A stretch of 64,000 bases of DNA from Celeribacter neptunius (GCF_900113955.1 NZ_FORH01000001.1:364395-428394); one strand, 5' to 3'. Positions 1 through 9,467 are shown, counted from the stretch's first letter. Numbers and translations: made by a program. Notes: a model not told the origin generated them from the sequence alone.

Positions 1-17
1 GCGGCGGTAATGGCCAT
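1..17 (-). CDS. 5' end of a leftward gene, runs off the left edge
   Basis: Reading leftward, an ATG at position 17 opens a frame coding M-A-I-T-A and then leaves the window. A good Shine-Dalgarno AAGGAG (complement of 26-31) sits 8 bases upstream, which is why I call a start here. Only five codons are visible, so the product cannot be named. It follows the cysteine-rich gene at 101-586 on the same strand. Confidence 0.45.
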
Positions 18-100
18 TTAGGGCGCTCCTTGGCGTCGTGTCGGTATTCGGTGGAGAATGTAGGGCTTGGCGCGGAGTGCTGCAAGCGCTCAGGTGGGGC

Positions 101-586
101 TCAGGCCTCTGAGAGCGGGACAATCGCGTCCAGAAACGCCTCGAAATCCCGGGCGAGCGCCGGTGTGTCGGCCCAGAGCCGGGCGCATTTCCGGAGGAGC
201 CTTTGGCGTTCGGTCTCAAGCGCAGGGGGCAGGGCGAGCGCCCCGGCCTCGGTGAGCTGTTTCATCCGCTCGTGCAGCGGTTTCATTTGCTCGAAATCGC
301 GGAGCATGGCGGGGAGCAGCGTCGGGTCGTCGCGCCAGCTCTCACCGTTGAAGCGCATCTGCACCACCCGCTGCCCGGCGCCGGCGCAATCATAGAGGAC
401 GCAGCCGCGATTGCCGATCTCTTCAAGCTGGCTGTGGCAGGCACACAGGTGACCCGACAGGTTGGGGCAGGGCGTGCCCGCCGGTTTGTCGAAGGAAAAC
501 AGATCGCCCTTGTCCAGGGTCAGCCCGACACAGCACAGGGCGGCGCATTGGGCGCAATCGGAGGTGAGGGTGGGCAGATCGGTCAT
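101..586 (-). CDS. Small cysteine-rich CxxC...CC domain protein
   Basis: A 161-residue protein starting at MTDLPTLTSDC. The N-terminal half is cysteine-rich (DCAQCAALCC, then CPNLSGHLCACH, then GCVLYDCAGAGQ). I recognise this arrangement from the N-terminal domain of some pentapeptide-repeat proteins, and it resembles metal-binding YkgJ-type clusters. The C-terminal half is helical and has no pentapeptide repeats. There is no signal peptide, so it should be cytoplasmic. The longer upstream reading frame runs into repeat DNA, so I chose the internal ATG although no strong ribosome site precedes it. The function is unknown; metal or Fe-S binding is an inference from the cysteines. Confidence 0.75.
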   Translation of the reverse strand: MTDLPTLTSDCAQCAALCCVGLTLDKGDLFSFDKPAGTPCPNLSGHLCACHSQLEEIGNRGCVLYDCAGAGQRVVQMRFNGESWRDDPTLLPAMLRDFEQMKPLHERMKQLTEAGALALPPALETERQRLLRKCARLWADTPALARDFEAFLDAIVPLSEA

Positions 587-689
587 GGAGACGTGATGCC
601 GTGTGACGTGCAAGATGACAAGGGCGCAAAGAGGCCTTTGCGGACATTGGCCCTTTCGGCGCGGAACAAGGCCAAAGGCCGCCGCGCCT

Positions 690-845
690 GCGCCTGCCCG
701 TGTCACGCCGGAGGCGTGCTTCCAGCACGACCGGGCTGGCGCATTGTCATCCGCGCGCAAGAGATTGAGCTCTTGAGGATTTGGCTGGGATAAAGCTTAG
801 ACCGCCGTTGTCTAAGCGCCAGCCCACGGGCAGGCTTGTCACGGC
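690..845 (+). repeat. Dispersed intergenic repeat, diverged copy (R1)
   Basis: This is a diverged relative of the repeat at 14141-14400, in the same orientation. The shared order is a short hairpin around GCCGGAGGC, then TGGCGCATT-GTCATCC, then GGATTTGGCTG, GATAAAG and GCGCCAGCCCACGG. A stretch just upstream (about 660-700) is shared with the copy near 25,380. I see no convincing gene in it. Together with the purL terminator it fills the gap 587-958. Confidence 0.65.
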
Positions 846-903
846 GCGCGTCGGTAAGTGCAAAGGCCCCCTCCATCCACAAAGCCGACTTTACACCAAA
901 GCA

Positions 904-929
904 AAAGGCCCGCCGATGCGCGGGCCTTT
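904..929 (-). terminator. Intrinsic terminator of purL
   Basis: A perfect 10-bp inverted repeat (AAAGGCCCGC, arms 904-913 and 920-929) is followed on the minus strand by a short T-rich run. It lies 30 bases past the purL stop. Confidence 0.8.
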
Positions 930-958
930 CGGATGAGTGTTTCCGACAAAAAGGAAGA

Positions 959-3118
959 TCAGCCGAAGATCTCGCCGAAAGAGCCACGGTAGATGGCGGA
1001 AAGATCGGCGAGCGGGGCTTCCGAGGCGCCGAACTTCACCGTGTCGCCGGAGAACTTGCCCACCGTGGTGATGGTGACCCCGGCCTGCGCGGCGGCGGCC
1101 ATCAGCGCTTCGGCCTGATCAAAGGTGCAGGCGACGAGGTAACGCGCCTGATCCTCGCCAAAGAGCGTTGCGGTGTCGTCACTGTCGAGATGCACGGCCA
1201 CACCGGCCTCGTCGGCCATTTCAAAGGCGGCGAGTGCCAGACCGCCGTCGGACAGATCGGTCACGGCGTTGAACAGCGCGCCGTTGCCGCGGATGAAGTC
1301 GCCGTTGCGCTTTTCCTCGGCCAGGTTGACATGCGGCGCATCGCCGTCCTGACGGTTGAACACTTCGTACAAGAGCGCGGATTGGCCCAGAAGGCCCTGG
1401 GTCTCGCCGATGAGCAGGGCGATGTCGCCCTCCTGTGCCAGACCGGAGATCAGATCCTCTTCCGAGGCGATGAGCCCCACGGCGCCGATGGTCGGGGTCG
1501 GCAGGATGCCCTCACCGTCAGTCTCGTTGTAGAGCGAGACGTTGCCCGAAACGATCGGCATATCGAGGAAGGCGACAGCCTGACCGATGCCATCGAGCGC
1601 GCCAACGAATTGACCCATGATCTCGGGCTTTTCCGGGTTGCCGAAGTTCAGGTTGTCGGTGGTCGCAAGAGGTTTCGCGCCGACGGCGGAGAGGTTGCGG
1701 TAAGCTTCCGCCACCGCCTGTTTGCCGCCCTCGACCGGGTTGGCCTTGACGTAGCGCGGCGTCACATCCGAGGTAAACGCCAGCATCTTGCCGGTGTCAT
1801 GGACGCGGATCACACCGGCGCCCAGGCCCGGCGCACGCACCGTGTCGGCCATGACCTGGGTGTCATACTGTTCGTAGACCCAGGCCTTGGAGGCGTAGTT
1901 CGGCGAGGAAATCAGCCCCTTGAGACCGTCGATCGGATCGATCTGCGGCACATCGGCGACCTGTTCGGCCTCGGGGGTCGGCACCCAGGGACGGTCGTAT
2001 TCCGGCGCCGAGGAGGCCAGCGTCGAGAGCGGCAGATCCCCCATGCAGGTGCCGTTGTGCATAATCAGGAATCGGTCTTCGGCGATGGTCTCGCCGACGA
2101 TGGCGAAATCCAGATCCCATTTCTCGAACACGGCGCGGGCTTCGGCCTCTTTCTCGGGCTTCAGCACCATCAGCATGCGTTCCTGGGATTCGGAGAGCAT
2201 CATCTCATAGGCGGTCATGTTCTCTTCGCGCTGCGGCACGTTTTCCAAGTCCAGTCGGATGCCGAGCTTGCCCTTGTCGCCCATCTCGACCGCGGAACAG
2301 GTCAGCCCGGCGGCGCCCATGTCCTGAATCGAGATCACCGCGCCGGTCTGCATCAGCTCGAGCGTGGCTTCCATCAGGCATTTCTCGGTGAACGGGTCGC
2401 CGACCTGCACGGTGGGACGCTTGTCCTCGATCGTGTCGTCGAATTCCGCCGAGGCCATGGTGGCGCCACCGACGCCATCGCGACCGGTCTTGGCGCCCAG
2501 ATAGACGACGGGCATGCCGACGCCGGAGGCGGCCGAATAGAAGATCTTGTCGGTATCGGCGAGACCGGCGGCAAAGGCGTTCACCAGACAGTTGCCGTTA
2601 TAGGCTTCGTGGAACCGCACCTCGCCGCCCACGGTGGGCACGCCGAAACAGTTGCCGTAGCCGCCGACGCCCTCGACCACACCATGCACCAGCTGTTTGG
2701 TCTTCTTGTGATCCTTGACGCCGAAGGACAGCGAGTTCATCGCCGCGATCGGACGCGCGCCCATGGTGAACACGTCGCGCAGGATGCCGCCGACACCGGT
2801 GGCCGCGCCCTGATAGGGCTCGATATAGGAGGGGTGGTTGTGGCTTTCCATCTTGAACACCACGCATTGCCCGTCGCCGATATCGACGATGCCGGCATTC
2901 TCGCCCGGGCCACAGATCACTTGCGGACCAGAGGTCGGCAGACCGCGCAGGTGTTTCTTGGAGGATTTGTAGGAGCAATGCTCGTTCCACATCGCCGAGA
3001 AAATGCCAAGCTCCGTGAACGTCGGCTCCCGGTTCAGAATGCGCAGGATTTCGGCGTATTCCTCGGGTTTGAGACCATGGGCGGCAATGATTTCCTCGGT
3101 GATGGCAGGCTCGGTCAT
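959..3118 (-). CDS. purL: Phosphoribosylformylglycinamidine synthase, PurL subunit
   Basis: A 719-residue protein of the small PurL type, which works with separate PurS and PurQ subunits. It performs the ATP- and glutamine-dependent conversion of FGAR to FGAM in purine synthesis. Family features seen are the N-terminal [10 protein letters not shown] motif (His47), [16 protein letters not shown] (residues 88-103), a GVGGILRD loop, a second AIRS-like half starting near residue 430, and a SDGGLALA motif near the C-terminus. Length is normal. The start MTEPAITEE is preceded by AGGGGAC. A terminator follows directly. PurS and PurQ are not in the window. Confidence 0.97.
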   Translation of the reverse strand: MTEPAITEEIIAAHGLKPEEYAEILRILNREPTFTELGIFSAMWNEHCSYKSSKKHLRGLPTSGPQVICGPGENAGIVDIGDGQCVVFKMESHNHPSYIEPYQGAATGVGGILRDVFTMGARPIAAMNSLSFGVKDHKKTKQLVHGVVEGVGGYGNCFGVPTVGGEVRFHEAYNGNCLVNAFAAGLADTDKIFYSAASGVGMPVVYLGAKTGRDGVGGATMASAEFDDTIEDKRPTVQVGDPFTEKCLMEATLELMQTGAVISIQDMGAAGLTCSAVEMGDKGKLGIRLDLENVPQREENMTAYEMMLSESQERMLMVLKPEKEAEARAVFEKWDLDFAIVGETIAEDRFLIMHNGTCMGDLPLSTLASSAPEYDRPWVPTPEAEQVADVPQIDPIDGLKGLISSPNYASKAWVYEQYDTQVMADTVRAPGLGAGVIRVHDTGKMLAFTSDVTPRYVKANPVEGGKQAVAEAYRNLSAVGAKPLATTDNLNFGNPEKPEIMGQFVGALDGIGQAVAFLDMPIVSGNVSLYNETDGEGILPTPTIGAVGLIASEEDLISGLAQEGDIALLIGETQGLLGQSALLYEVFNRQDGDAPHVNLAEEKRNGDFIRGNGALFNAVTDLSDGGLALAAFEMADEAGVAVHLDSDDTATLFGEDQARYLVACTFDQAEALMAAAAQAGVTITTVGKFSGDTVKFGASEAPLADLSAIYRGSFGEIFG

Positions 3119-3298
3119 GTGGGTCCCCTAAGCGGCAGCTTTGTCTTTCGCGTCCTATTAGGCTGTTTGTGCCCGTGGGGGAAGGGGGAATGGCGGTTTC
3201 CGGCCGGGATCAGAAGGGTTTTGAGAGGCTTTCTGCGCCCGCAAAACGCCCGCCCTGTCGTGCCCCGGGTGAAAAATCGGCGGTTTATACGCGAGAAC

Positions 3299-3325
3299 AA
3301 AAAAAAGGCCGAGCAAAGCTCGGCC
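3299..3325 (-). terminator. Strong intrinsic terminator of the predicted sRNA
   Basis: A perfect 8-bp stem (GGCCGAGC / GCTCGGCC, 3307-3325) with a 3-base loop is followed on the minus strand by eight T residues. It is 318 bases beyond the lysR stop, so it fits a separate short transcript better than lysR itself. Confidence 0.85.
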
Positions 3326-3380
3326 CAAGTCCAACAGGGAGGTAAAACCGCCAAGAGTTTCCTCTAATGGCAGCTTCAAT
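3299..3380 (-). ncRNA. Predicted small RNA with anti-Shine-Dalgarno stretch
   Basis: A leftward transcript of about 80 nt is predicted. It would begin a few bases after the -10 box at 3386-3394 and end at the terminator at 3299-3325. Inside are a small hairpin AGAG-GAAA-CTCT with a GNRA loop (3354-3365), an unpaired pyrimidine segment containing ACCUCCCU (complement of 3336-3343), and the terminator stem. A C-rich single-stranded segment that could pair with ribosome binding sites is typical of trans-acting sRNAs in Rhodobacter, such as the CcsR group. No sequence homology to those is claimed. No open reading frame fits the transcript. Confidence 0.5.
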
Positions 3381-3385
3381 GCTGC

Positions 3386-3414
3386 ATTTAGGGGCAGTTT
3401 ATGAATCGTTCAAG
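3386..3414 (-). promoter_or_regulatory. Sigma-32 (RpoH)-like promoter for the sRNA
   Basis: On the minus strand CTTGAA (3409-3414) and CCCCTAAAT (3386-3394) are separated by 14 bases. This is close to the known RpoH consensus CTTGAA-N13-17-CCCCATNT. The start of transcription would fall at about 3380. Confidence 0.5.
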
Positions 3415-3642
3415 GTGTATTTCGCGCATGCGGCGCAATGCCGCCATGCAGAAAGTGCATAGCTTTCTGGCTGAATGCGCCCCTGGGATGCAGGGCTCAC
3501 CTGCCGGATGGCCCGAGCTGCTGGTTCGGGGTTCCGCTTCGAACCTCTGTTCGAGCCTCTGGCCCGGGCCGCGGCGCGCGGCGGCGGTCCCAGGGTGTCT
3601 TGTGGTGGGGTGGGGAAGGGCGGAGAGAGCCGGCGTCCGGGG

Positions 3643-4551
3643 TTACTCGGTCTCTTCCTCTTCGCGCATGTTGCGGCGGTGGGCGTTGATTTCTTCGGTG
3701 ATGAAGTCGCGGAACACCTCGATCCGCTTGGAATGGCGCAGCTCTTCGGGATAGGCGAGGAACACCGGCACTTCGCCCGATTGCAGATCCGGCAGCACCC
3801 GCACCAGATCCGGTGCGCTTTCCACCAGATAGTCCGGCAGCACGCCGATCCCGAGATCGTTCAGCACCGCCTGCAACACGCCGAAATAGTTGTTCACGAA
3901 GAGCTTCGAGCGAATGTCATATTCGTTCAACTCCTCGATCAGCCGGGCGCCGGCCGAGACCTGGTTGGCATTCGGGCTTTGGCAGATCAGCCGGTGGCTG
4001 GACAGATCGTCCATGGTCTGCGGCGTGCCATGTTCGTCGAGATAGCTGCGGGTCGCAAAGAGCCGCATGCGGATGTTCATCAGCCGTTTGCGGATCAGAT
4101 CGGCTTGCGACGGCTCTTTCATCCGGATCGCCACATCGGCCTCGCGCATCGGCAGGTCGAGGACACGTTCCTCAAGCATCAGATCGATCTTCAGCTCGGG
4201 ATATTTGTCGTAGAGCTTGGACAGGCGCGGCGCCAGCCAAAGCGTGCCGAAACCGGTGGCGGTGGTCACCCGCAACTCGCCATAGACCTCTTCCTCGCTG
4301 TCGCGGATGCGGGCGGCGGCGGCATCGAGCCGTTTCGCCATGGCGCGGGTGGCCTCGAACAGGAGCTCGCCCTGTTCGGTCAGAATCAGCCCGCGGGCAT
4401 GGCGGTGGAACAGCGTGGTGGAAAGTGATTCTTCAAGTGCACGGATCTGACGGGAGACGGCAGACTGGCTCAAATGCAGCGTATCGCCAGCATGGGTGAG
4501 CGATCCGGCATCCGCAACCGCGTGAAAAATTCTCAGTTTGTCCCAGTCCAT
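3643..4551 (-). CDS. LysR-family transcriptional regulator
   Basis: A 302-residue LysR-type regulator. Residues 1-60 form the winged helix-turn-helix (MDWDKLRIF, then LHLSQSAVSRQIRALEE), followed by the linker helix and a periplasmic-binding-protein-like effector domain (GELRVTTATGF onward). Length is typical. I start at MDWDKLRIF because the family begins there; ten upstream codons in frame are probably not translated. The tail is very acidic (REEEETE). The ligand and targets are unknown. The promoter lies in the 4552-5076 gap shared with murI, transcribed the other way. Confidence 0.92.
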   Translation of the reverse strand: MDWDKLRIFHAVADAGSLTHAGDTLHLSQSAVSRQIRALEESLSTTLFHRHARGLILTEQGELLFEATRAMAKRLDAAAARIRDSEEEVYGELRVTTATGFGTLWLAPRLSKLYDKYPELKIDLMLEERVLDLPMREADVAIRMKEPSQADLIRKRLMNIRMRLFATRSYLDEHGTPQTMDDLSSHRLICQSPNANQVSAGARLIEELNEYDIRSKLFVNNYFGVLQAVLNDLGIGVLPDYLVESAPDLVRVLPDLQSGEVPVFLAYPEELRHSKRIEVFRDFITEEINAHRRNMREEEETE

Positions 4552-5076
4552 ACCCGATACCTGCTGCGTTACTCGTGGCAATCATACCCCAAGATAAGGG
4601 CGCCGCGAGGGATTTTGGCCGCTTCATTCTCTTTTTATGCACAGATCGCAAGGGAAATGCTTTGCGCTAACACAAATTGGCAGGGTGACGTGAAGGATAT
4701 GCAAAATTTTCAGGCAACATGCCAATTGACCGGCGGACAGCTGCCGTTGGAACGGCGCGTTTCGGCGCAAAACAACGTCTCAGGGATCTGCAATCCCCTT
4801 GCCGATCCCTGTGTGATCCGGGGTGCCTGGCTTGCGGATGGGGCAACGCCGAGCGGCCGGAGGGATTGGCGGAATTTCGAGAGGATGTCAAAAAGGTGAT
4901 GGATTTTCGGACCATTGAGACCTATTCCCTATCCTCATCTTCGCAATCCCGGCATAGTCTGGAACACGCGTTCGAGATAAAACGATGCTCGAGGCAGGAA
5001 ACGCCGTTTGGCGCGAAGCAGAATGAGACAGGTGGGATGCGATATCCCCGAAAGGGTCTGAAGGACCGGTATTGAG
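4552..5076. other. Divergent intergenic region, lysR / murI
   Basis: 525 bases without a gene I can defend. It must hold the lysR promoter (leftward) and the murI promoter (rightward). The composition is more AT-rich than the flanking genes, mainly around 4600-4720. A cysteine-rich reading frame at 4719-4899 was considered and not accepted. Confidence 0.5.
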
Positions 5077-5889
5077 ATGGCAGTCGGTATTTTTGACAGT
5101 GGATTGGGCGGGTTGACGGTGTTGGACGCGGTCACGAAGCGTCTTCCGGATGTGCCTTTCGTCTATTTCGGCGACAATGCGCATGCGCCTTACGGGGTGC
5201 GCGATGCGGATGATGTCTATAATCTCACCACCGCTGCCGTGGAGCGGCTCTGGGAGGCGGGCTGCGATCTGGTGATCCTGGCCTGTAACACCGCCTCCGC
5301 CGCGGCCTTGCGCCGGATGCAGGAAAGCTGGATCCCGCCGGAGAAACGCGTGCTGGGTGTCTTCGTGCCGCTGATTGAGGCGCTGACCGAACGGCAATGG
5401 GGCGACAATTCCCCGCCGCGCGAGGTCGAGGTGAAACATGTGGCGCTCTTTGCCACCCCCGCCACGGTTGCCAGCCGGGCGTTCCAGCGTGAACTGGCGT
5501 TTCGCGCCATCGGGGTGGATGTCGAGGCCCAGGCCTGCGGCGGTGTCGTCGATGCCATCGAAGAGGGCGACATGATCCTCGCCGATGCGTTGGTGCGCTC
5601 GCATGTCGATGCTTTGAAACGCAAGATGCCGACGCCGGACGCCGCCATTCTGGGCTGTACCCATTACCCGATCATGGAGCGCGAGTTCCAGGAGGCGCTG
5701 GGTGCGGATGTGAAAGTGTTTTCCCAGGCCAATCTGGTGGCCGAGAGCCTCGCCGATTATCTGACGCGGCACCCGAAGATGATCGGGCCGGGCACGCAGA
5801 GCCTGTTCCTGACCACCGGTGATCCGGCGAAAGTGTCGCGTGGGGCGACGCAATTTCTGCGACGAAAAGTCGAGTTCATCAAAGCGTGA
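5077..5889 (+). CDS. murI: Glutamate racemase
   Basis: A 270-residue racemase supplying D-glutamate for peptidoglycan. The N-terminal [10 protein letters not shown] motif is present, and both catalytic cysteines can be seen: Cys70 in LACNTAS and Cys194 in [16 protein letters not shown] matches the usual substrate loop. Length is normal and the start MAVGIFDSG is fixed by the conserved N-terminus. It precedes argC by 153 bases, so the two may be transcribed separately. Confidence 0.96.
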   Translation: MAVGIFDSGLGGLTVLDAVTKRLPDVPFVYFGDNAHAPYGVRDADDVYNLTTAAVERLWEAGCDLVILACNTASAAALRRMQESWIPPEKRVLGVFVPLIEALTERQWGDNSPPREVEVKHVALFATPATVASRAFQRELAFRAIGVDVEAQACGGVVDAIEEGDMILADALVRSHVDALKRKMPTPDAAILGCTHYPIMEREFQEALGADVKVFSQANLVAESLADYLTRHPKMIGPGTQSLFLTTGDPAKVSRGATQFLRRKVEFIKA

Positions 5890-5994
5890 TCGCATTCGGC
5901 GCCCCTTCGAGGCCCTGCGCGCCCCTGCGCCGAGTGGTCGCAATTGCGATAGATCCAGAATTCTTCTAAATTGATGGTTCCCGCGCCTGATCCG

Positions 5995-6008
5995 TTGACC
6001 CGGATCAA
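5995..6008 (+). promoter_or_regulatory. FNR/CRP-type box upstream of argC-ccmE
   Basis: TTGAC-CCGG-ATCAA differs by one base from the FNR/FnrL consensus TTGAT-N4-ATCAA. It lies 34 bases before argC, whose neighbour ccmE makes c-type cytochromes, a typical target of oxygen-responsive FnrL in Rhodobacter. Regulation is inferred from the site alone. Confidence 0.4.
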
Positions 6009-6042
6009 GGGCAGAGCGGGGCCGATGTGAGAGACGACGACC

Positions 6043-7071
6043 ATGAGCTATAAAATCGCCATTCTTGGAGCTTCCGGCTATACCGGGGCCGAACTTGTCC
6101 GCCTGATCGCGACCCATCCGTCGATGGAGATCGTCGCGCTCTCCGGTGATCGCAAGGCCGGCATGGAGATGCATGAGGTCTATCCGCATCTGCGTCACAT
6201 GGATCTGCCGGCGCTGTGCAAGATCGAGGATATCGATTTCGCCACCGTCGATCTGGCCTTCTGCGCCCTGCCGCATGCCACCTCGCAGGCGGTGATCAAG
6301 GAGCTGCCGCCGACGACCAAGGTGGTGGATCTCTCCGCCGATTTCCGGCTGCGCGATCCGGCCGAATACGAGAAATGGTATGGCAAGCCGCATTCTGCCG
6401 TCGAGATCCAGAAAGAGGCCGTCTATGGCCTGACCGAATTCTATCGTGACGAGATCAAGACCGCGCGGCTCGTGGCCGGGACCGGCTGCAACGCCGCCAC
6501 CGGGCAATTCATCCTGCGGCCTCTCATTGCCGCCGGGGTGATCGATCTCGACCAGATCATTCTCGATCTGAAGGTCGCCGTGTCCGGCGCCGGGCGCTCG
6601 CTCAAGGAACATCTGCTTTACGGCGAGCTCGAGGACAATGCCTTTGGCTATTCCGTCGGCGGCAAGCACCGGCATCTGGGCGAGTTCGATCAGGAATTCT
6701 CCAAAATCGCCGGTCGCGATGTGAAGATCCAGTTCACCCCACACCTCGTACCCGCCACCCGCGGCATTCTCGCCACCGCTTACGTGCAGGGCGAGGCCGC
6801 GGCCGTGCATTACGCGCTGGCCGACGCTTACATGAATGAGCCGTTCATTCAGGTGCTGCCCCTGGGGCAGGTCCCCGCGATGAAACATGTGCGCGGTTCG
6901 AATTTCTGCCATATCGGCGTGGTGGAGGACCGCATCCCGGGCCGCACCATCGTCATCGGCACGCTCGACAACCTGACCAAGGGCTCGTCCGGTCAGGCCA
7001 TCCAAAACGCCAACCTGATGCTGGGCCTTTCTGAGACCGAGGGTCTTATGAATGTGCCCATGTATCCCTAA
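6043..7071 (+). CDS. argC: N-acetyl-gamma-glutamyl-phosphate reductase
   Basis: A 342-residue enzyme of arginine synthesis that reduces N-acetylglutamyl phosphate to the semialdehyde with NADPH. The nucleotide-binding [12 protein letters not shown] motif is at residues 9-20. The catalytic cysteine is Cys149 in GTGCNAATG, and HLVPATRGI is conserved. Length and start ([12 protein letters not shown]) are normal. ccmE follows after 51 bases on the same strand, so the two are probably cotranscribed. Confidence 0.96.
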   Translation: MSYKIAILGASGYTGAELVRLIATHPSMEIVALSGDRKAGMEMHEVYPHLRHMDLPALCKIEDIDFATVDLAFCALPHATSQAVIKELPPTTKVVDLSADFRLRDPAEYEKWYGKPHSAVEIQKEAVYGLTEFYRDEIKTARLVAGTGCNAATGQFILRPLIAAGVIDLDQIILDLKVAVSGAGRSLKEHLLYGELEDNAFGYSVGGKHRHLGEFDQEFSKIAGRDVKIQFTPHLVPATRGILATAYVQGEAAAVHYALADAYMNEPFIQVLPLGQVPAMKHVRGSNFCHIGVVEDRIPGRTIVIGTLDNLTKGSSGQAIQNANLMLGLSETEGLMNVPMYP

Positions 7072-7122
7072 GTATCCGTAACGTCCCCGTATGCAATTGC
7101 GGTTCTCGGAGGAGGAGATCCC

Positions 7123-7575
7123 ATGGCCGGCTTGAAGAACCTGAAGAAGAAGCGCCGCGTGCAGGTGCTCGCGCTCACCACGGTGGCGCTTGTCCTGTCG
7201 GTGTCGCTCATTGGCTACGCCTTCCGCGATGGCATCAACCTGTTCCGGGCGCCGGCGCAGGTGATGGAAGATCCGCCGCGTGCCGGTGAGATTTTCCGCC
7301 TGGGCGGGCTGGTCGAGGACGGCACTCTGGTGCGCGGCGAAGGCACCCATGTGACCTTTTCCGTGACCGACGGTGCGGCGACCATCCCGGTGACCTTCGA
7401 AGGTGTGCTGCCGGATCTCTTCGGCGAGAACCAGGGCATGATTGGCACCGGCTCGATGGTCGAGGGCACCTTCGTCGCCACCGAGATCCTCGCCAAGCAC
7501 GACGAGACCTATATGCCGAAAGAGGTGATGGACGCGCTGAAAGAGCAGGGTGTCTATCAGGAACCCGGGAGCTGA
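7123..7575 (+). CDS. ccmE: Cytochrome c maturation heme chaperone CcmE
   Basis: A 150-residue periplasmic heme chaperone of System I, anchored by one N-terminal membrane segment (about residues 13-33). The heme-binding histidine is His126, with Tyr130, in AKHDETYMP; the family forms a covalent heme bond there. It passes heme to the CcmF/CcmH complex, whose genes lie 2 kb away on the opposite strand (9468-11908). It probably shares transcripts with argC. A repeat copy lies directly downstream. Confidence 0.95.
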   Translation: MAGLKNLKKKRRVQVLALTTVALVLSVSLIGYAFRDGINLFRAPAQVMEDPPRAGEIFRLGGLVEDGTLVRGEGTHVTFSVTDGAATIPVTFEGVLPDLFGENQGMIGTGSMVEGTFVATEILAKHDETYMPKEVMDALKEQGVYQEPGS

Positions 7576-7590
7576 GGCCGCGCGGCGTCG

Positions 7591-7690
7591 GGACGGTCAT
7601 GCCGGAGGCATGCTTTCAGCCTGACCGCACGCCCGGGCAACTGCGTTGTTATTCCGGGCGGTTGTGCGATGTTCCCAATGTCCGCAAAGA
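7591..7690 (-). repeat. Dispersed intergenic repeat, half copy (R2)
   Basis: The reverse complement matches the left half of the repeat at 14141-14400. It includes CGGACATT, GCAACGCAGTTGCCCGGGCG, the TGCGGTCAGGCTGAAAG tract and the GCATGCC-TCC-GGCATG hairpin. It lies between the convergent ccmE and enoyl-CoA hydratase genes and faces the opposite way to the copy at 14141. Confidence 0.85.
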
Positions 7691-7764
7691 GCTCAAACCG
7701 GTCTTTCGCCGCGACATGCAAACGCGATCACTTTCGGAGACCGCAGGACCGCGCCGATGCGGCC

Positions 7765-8541
7765 TTACCGCCCCTCGTAGCGCGGTTTGCGCTTCTCAAG
7801 GAAAGCCAGCACGCCTTCCTTGAAATCGCGGGTCTGGCCGCAGCGGTTCTGCAGCCTGGCCTCGAGCGCCAATTGATCCTTGAGAGAATTGTCATAGGAG
7901 GCGTGCATGGCCTCCTTGAGATGGTGGTATGACACCGTCGGCCCCTTGGCGAGATAGGCGGCCCGGGCCTGCCAATGCGCCGCGAAATCCGCGTCCGGCA
8001 CCGCCTCGTAGATCATCCCCCATTGCATCGCCTGCGCCGCCGTAATCTCGTCGGCAAAGAGCGAAGCGCCCATGGCGCGGGCGAGCCCGACGAGACGCGG
8101 CAGCACATAGGTGCCCCCGGCATCGGGAATGAGGCCGATCCGGGAGAAGGCCTGCAGAAACACCGCCGATTGCGTCGCGATCACCACGTCGCAATTGAGC
8201 GCCAGCGACGCCCCAGCCCCCGCTGCCGTGCCATTGACCGCGGCAATGATCGGCACCGGGCTGTCATGGATGGCATGCACCATCGGCTCATATTCATCGC
8301 GCAGCGTGCGTTCGAGATCGGCGGTGGCGGCATCGACCCCGTCGCCGAGATCCTGACCGGAGCAAAAGGCCCGGCCCTCGCCGGTCAGGACGATCACCCG
8401 GGCAGATTTCGCGGCATCGCGCACCGCATGGGTGATCTCGGCCCGCATCTGGGTGTTGAGCGCATTCATCACCTCGGGGCGATTGAGCGTCACCGTCGCG
8501 ATGTCGTTTTCAAGCGTGAAGCGGATCGTCTCGTAATGCAT
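7765..8541 (-). CDS. Enoyl-CoA hydratase/isomerase, PaaG-like
   Basis: A 258-residue crotonase-fold protein. Seen are the N-terminal VTLNRPEVMNALN, the oxyanion-hole region GEGRAFCSGQDLGDG, the second oxyanion strand GTAAGAGASLAL, and GLIPDAGGTYVLPR with the acidic residue placed as in PaaG isomerases. The tail CGQTRDFKEGVLAFLEKRKP is typical of the PaaG branch (ring-1,2-epoxyphenylacetyl-CoA isomerase), but no other paa genes are near, so a general acyl-CoA hydratase role is equally possible. The start MHYETIRF is preceded by GGAGAGAG. Confidence 0.88.
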   Translation of the reverse strand: MHYETIRFTLENDIATVTLNRPEVMNALNTQMRAEITHAVRDAAKSARVIVLTGEGRAFCSGQDLGDGVDAATADLERTLRDEYEPMVHAIHDSPVPIIAAVNGTAAGAGASLALNCDVVIATQSAVFLQAFSRIGLIPDAGGTYVLPRLVGLARAMGASLFADEITAAQAMQWGMIYEAVPDADFAAHWQARAAYLAKGPTVSYHHLKEAMHASYDNSLKDQLALEARLQNRCGQTRDFKEGVLAFLEKRKPRYEGR

Positions 8542-8655
8542 ATGCGTCTCTCTCCCGATGTGCCTCCCCAAGATAGGGAGGCCCGCCGAGAAAGGAAGAG
8601 AGACGCTCCGTCAAAAGGCGATTTCTCCCGCGCTTGCCGCGTGCTTTCGGTGCCC

Positions 8656-9219
8656 TCACTGCGCCGGCGTACGGCCCGCCGCTTCGGCAGCGGCTTCCCG
8701 GCGCCGGGTCACTTCGCGGATGATCGCCTGTGCCGTGGCGTCGGGTCTGGCCTCGACCCGGGTATAGACCGAGCCATCGCGATTGCGGCTCAGCAGCCCG
8801 TCCTCGGCCAGAGAGCGCCGGATCTGTGCCGGGTCGCGAAAGCGGGTCATCGTGTCGAAGAGATCGGAAATCTCCCGTTCGGTGAAGTTTTTTCGCGGCG
8901 GCACCTGGGCCCAGAGCGCCCAGAGACAGAGCTGACGGATCTTGCGCTTGGTCGACCAGCTGTCCAGCAACCCGTCTTGCGTAAACCGCGCCAGCACCCG
9001 CGACAGGGCCCGGCCTTCGACCGGCGCCACCGGTTCGATCCCGACCTGGGTGGCCTTGAGATGCTGGAAATTGCGATAACCGCCGGCGCGGGCCACGGCA
9101 TTCAGGATGGTCTGGTGACCAGGCGTCTGATCGCCCAGATCAGAAGCCAGATCGGTTTTGAGCGCCCGCGCAAAGGCGGACACATCGGGAAGGGTGAGTG
9201 AAATGATCTCACGGGTCAT
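8656..9219 (-). CDS. DUF2087-domain putative DNA-binding protein
   Basis: A 187-residue protein. The C-terminal half (LCLWALWAQVPPRKNFTEREISDLF ... RRSLAEDGLLSRNRDGSVY, split here for length) matches the DUF2087 domain, a winged-helix-like module often found in regulators. The N-terminal half (GHQTILNAVARAGGYRNFQHLKA) resembles a short helical module common in Rhodobacteraceae. There is no membrane segment. It is co-directional with the enoyl-CoA hydratase 114 bases downstream. The precise role is unknown. Confidence 0.82.
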   Translation of the reverse strand: MTREIISLTLPDVSAFARALKTDLASDLGDQTPGHQTILNAVARAGGYRNFQHLKATQVGIEPVAPVEGRALSRVLARFTQDGLLDSWSTKRKIRQLCLWALWAQVPPRKNFTEREISDLFDTMTRFRDPAQIRRSLAEDGLLSRNRDGSVYTRVEARPDATAQAIIREVTRRREAAAEAAGRTPAQ

Positions 9220-9467
9220 CGGGTTTCTCCGTTGATCGCGTCTGGCATATCATGCCTGTATCGTGCGGGGAGCTGCCCTTGGCCCACGCGGAAATTTGAC
9301 GCGCGGAAGTCCGAAATGATGCGTATTTCAAAGCAGGTTCAGCATGGCCCTCGCGGGCTGGCAGCGACTCGGTGAACTGCGGACCGTGCCCGAGATATAG
9401 GAAACCCGCCGCTTTCTGTCCAGTGATGGGGAAAACGACGGGCTTACATGCTTTACCCAGAGAGGGC

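Larger units (their letters stand above)
3119..3642. other. Intergenic region between purL and the LysR gene
   Basis: The gap holds the purL leader, the predicted sRNA with its promoter and terminator, and two palindromes: about 3428-3451 (GCATG and CGGC arms) and 3451-3467 (GAAAG / CTTTC). Some of these may end lysR transcription. Nothing else recognisable was seen. Confidence 0.6.

Noticed and set aside
836-3367. Long rightward open frame opposite purL
   Set aside because: It is an antisense shadow of a GC-rich gene: no domain, histidine/glycine/arginine-rich composition, while purL on the other strand is fully conserved. The same holds for the long leftward frame at 4888-7500 opposite murI, argC and ccmE, and for the one opposite ccmF.
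4719-4899. Cysteine-rich frame (SPCRSLCDPGCLACGW) resembling a frameshifted DUF1289 gene
   Set aside because: The spacing between the second and third cysteines is too short for DUF1289, the match needs a frameshift, and there is no ribosome site. Not enough to call a pseudogene.
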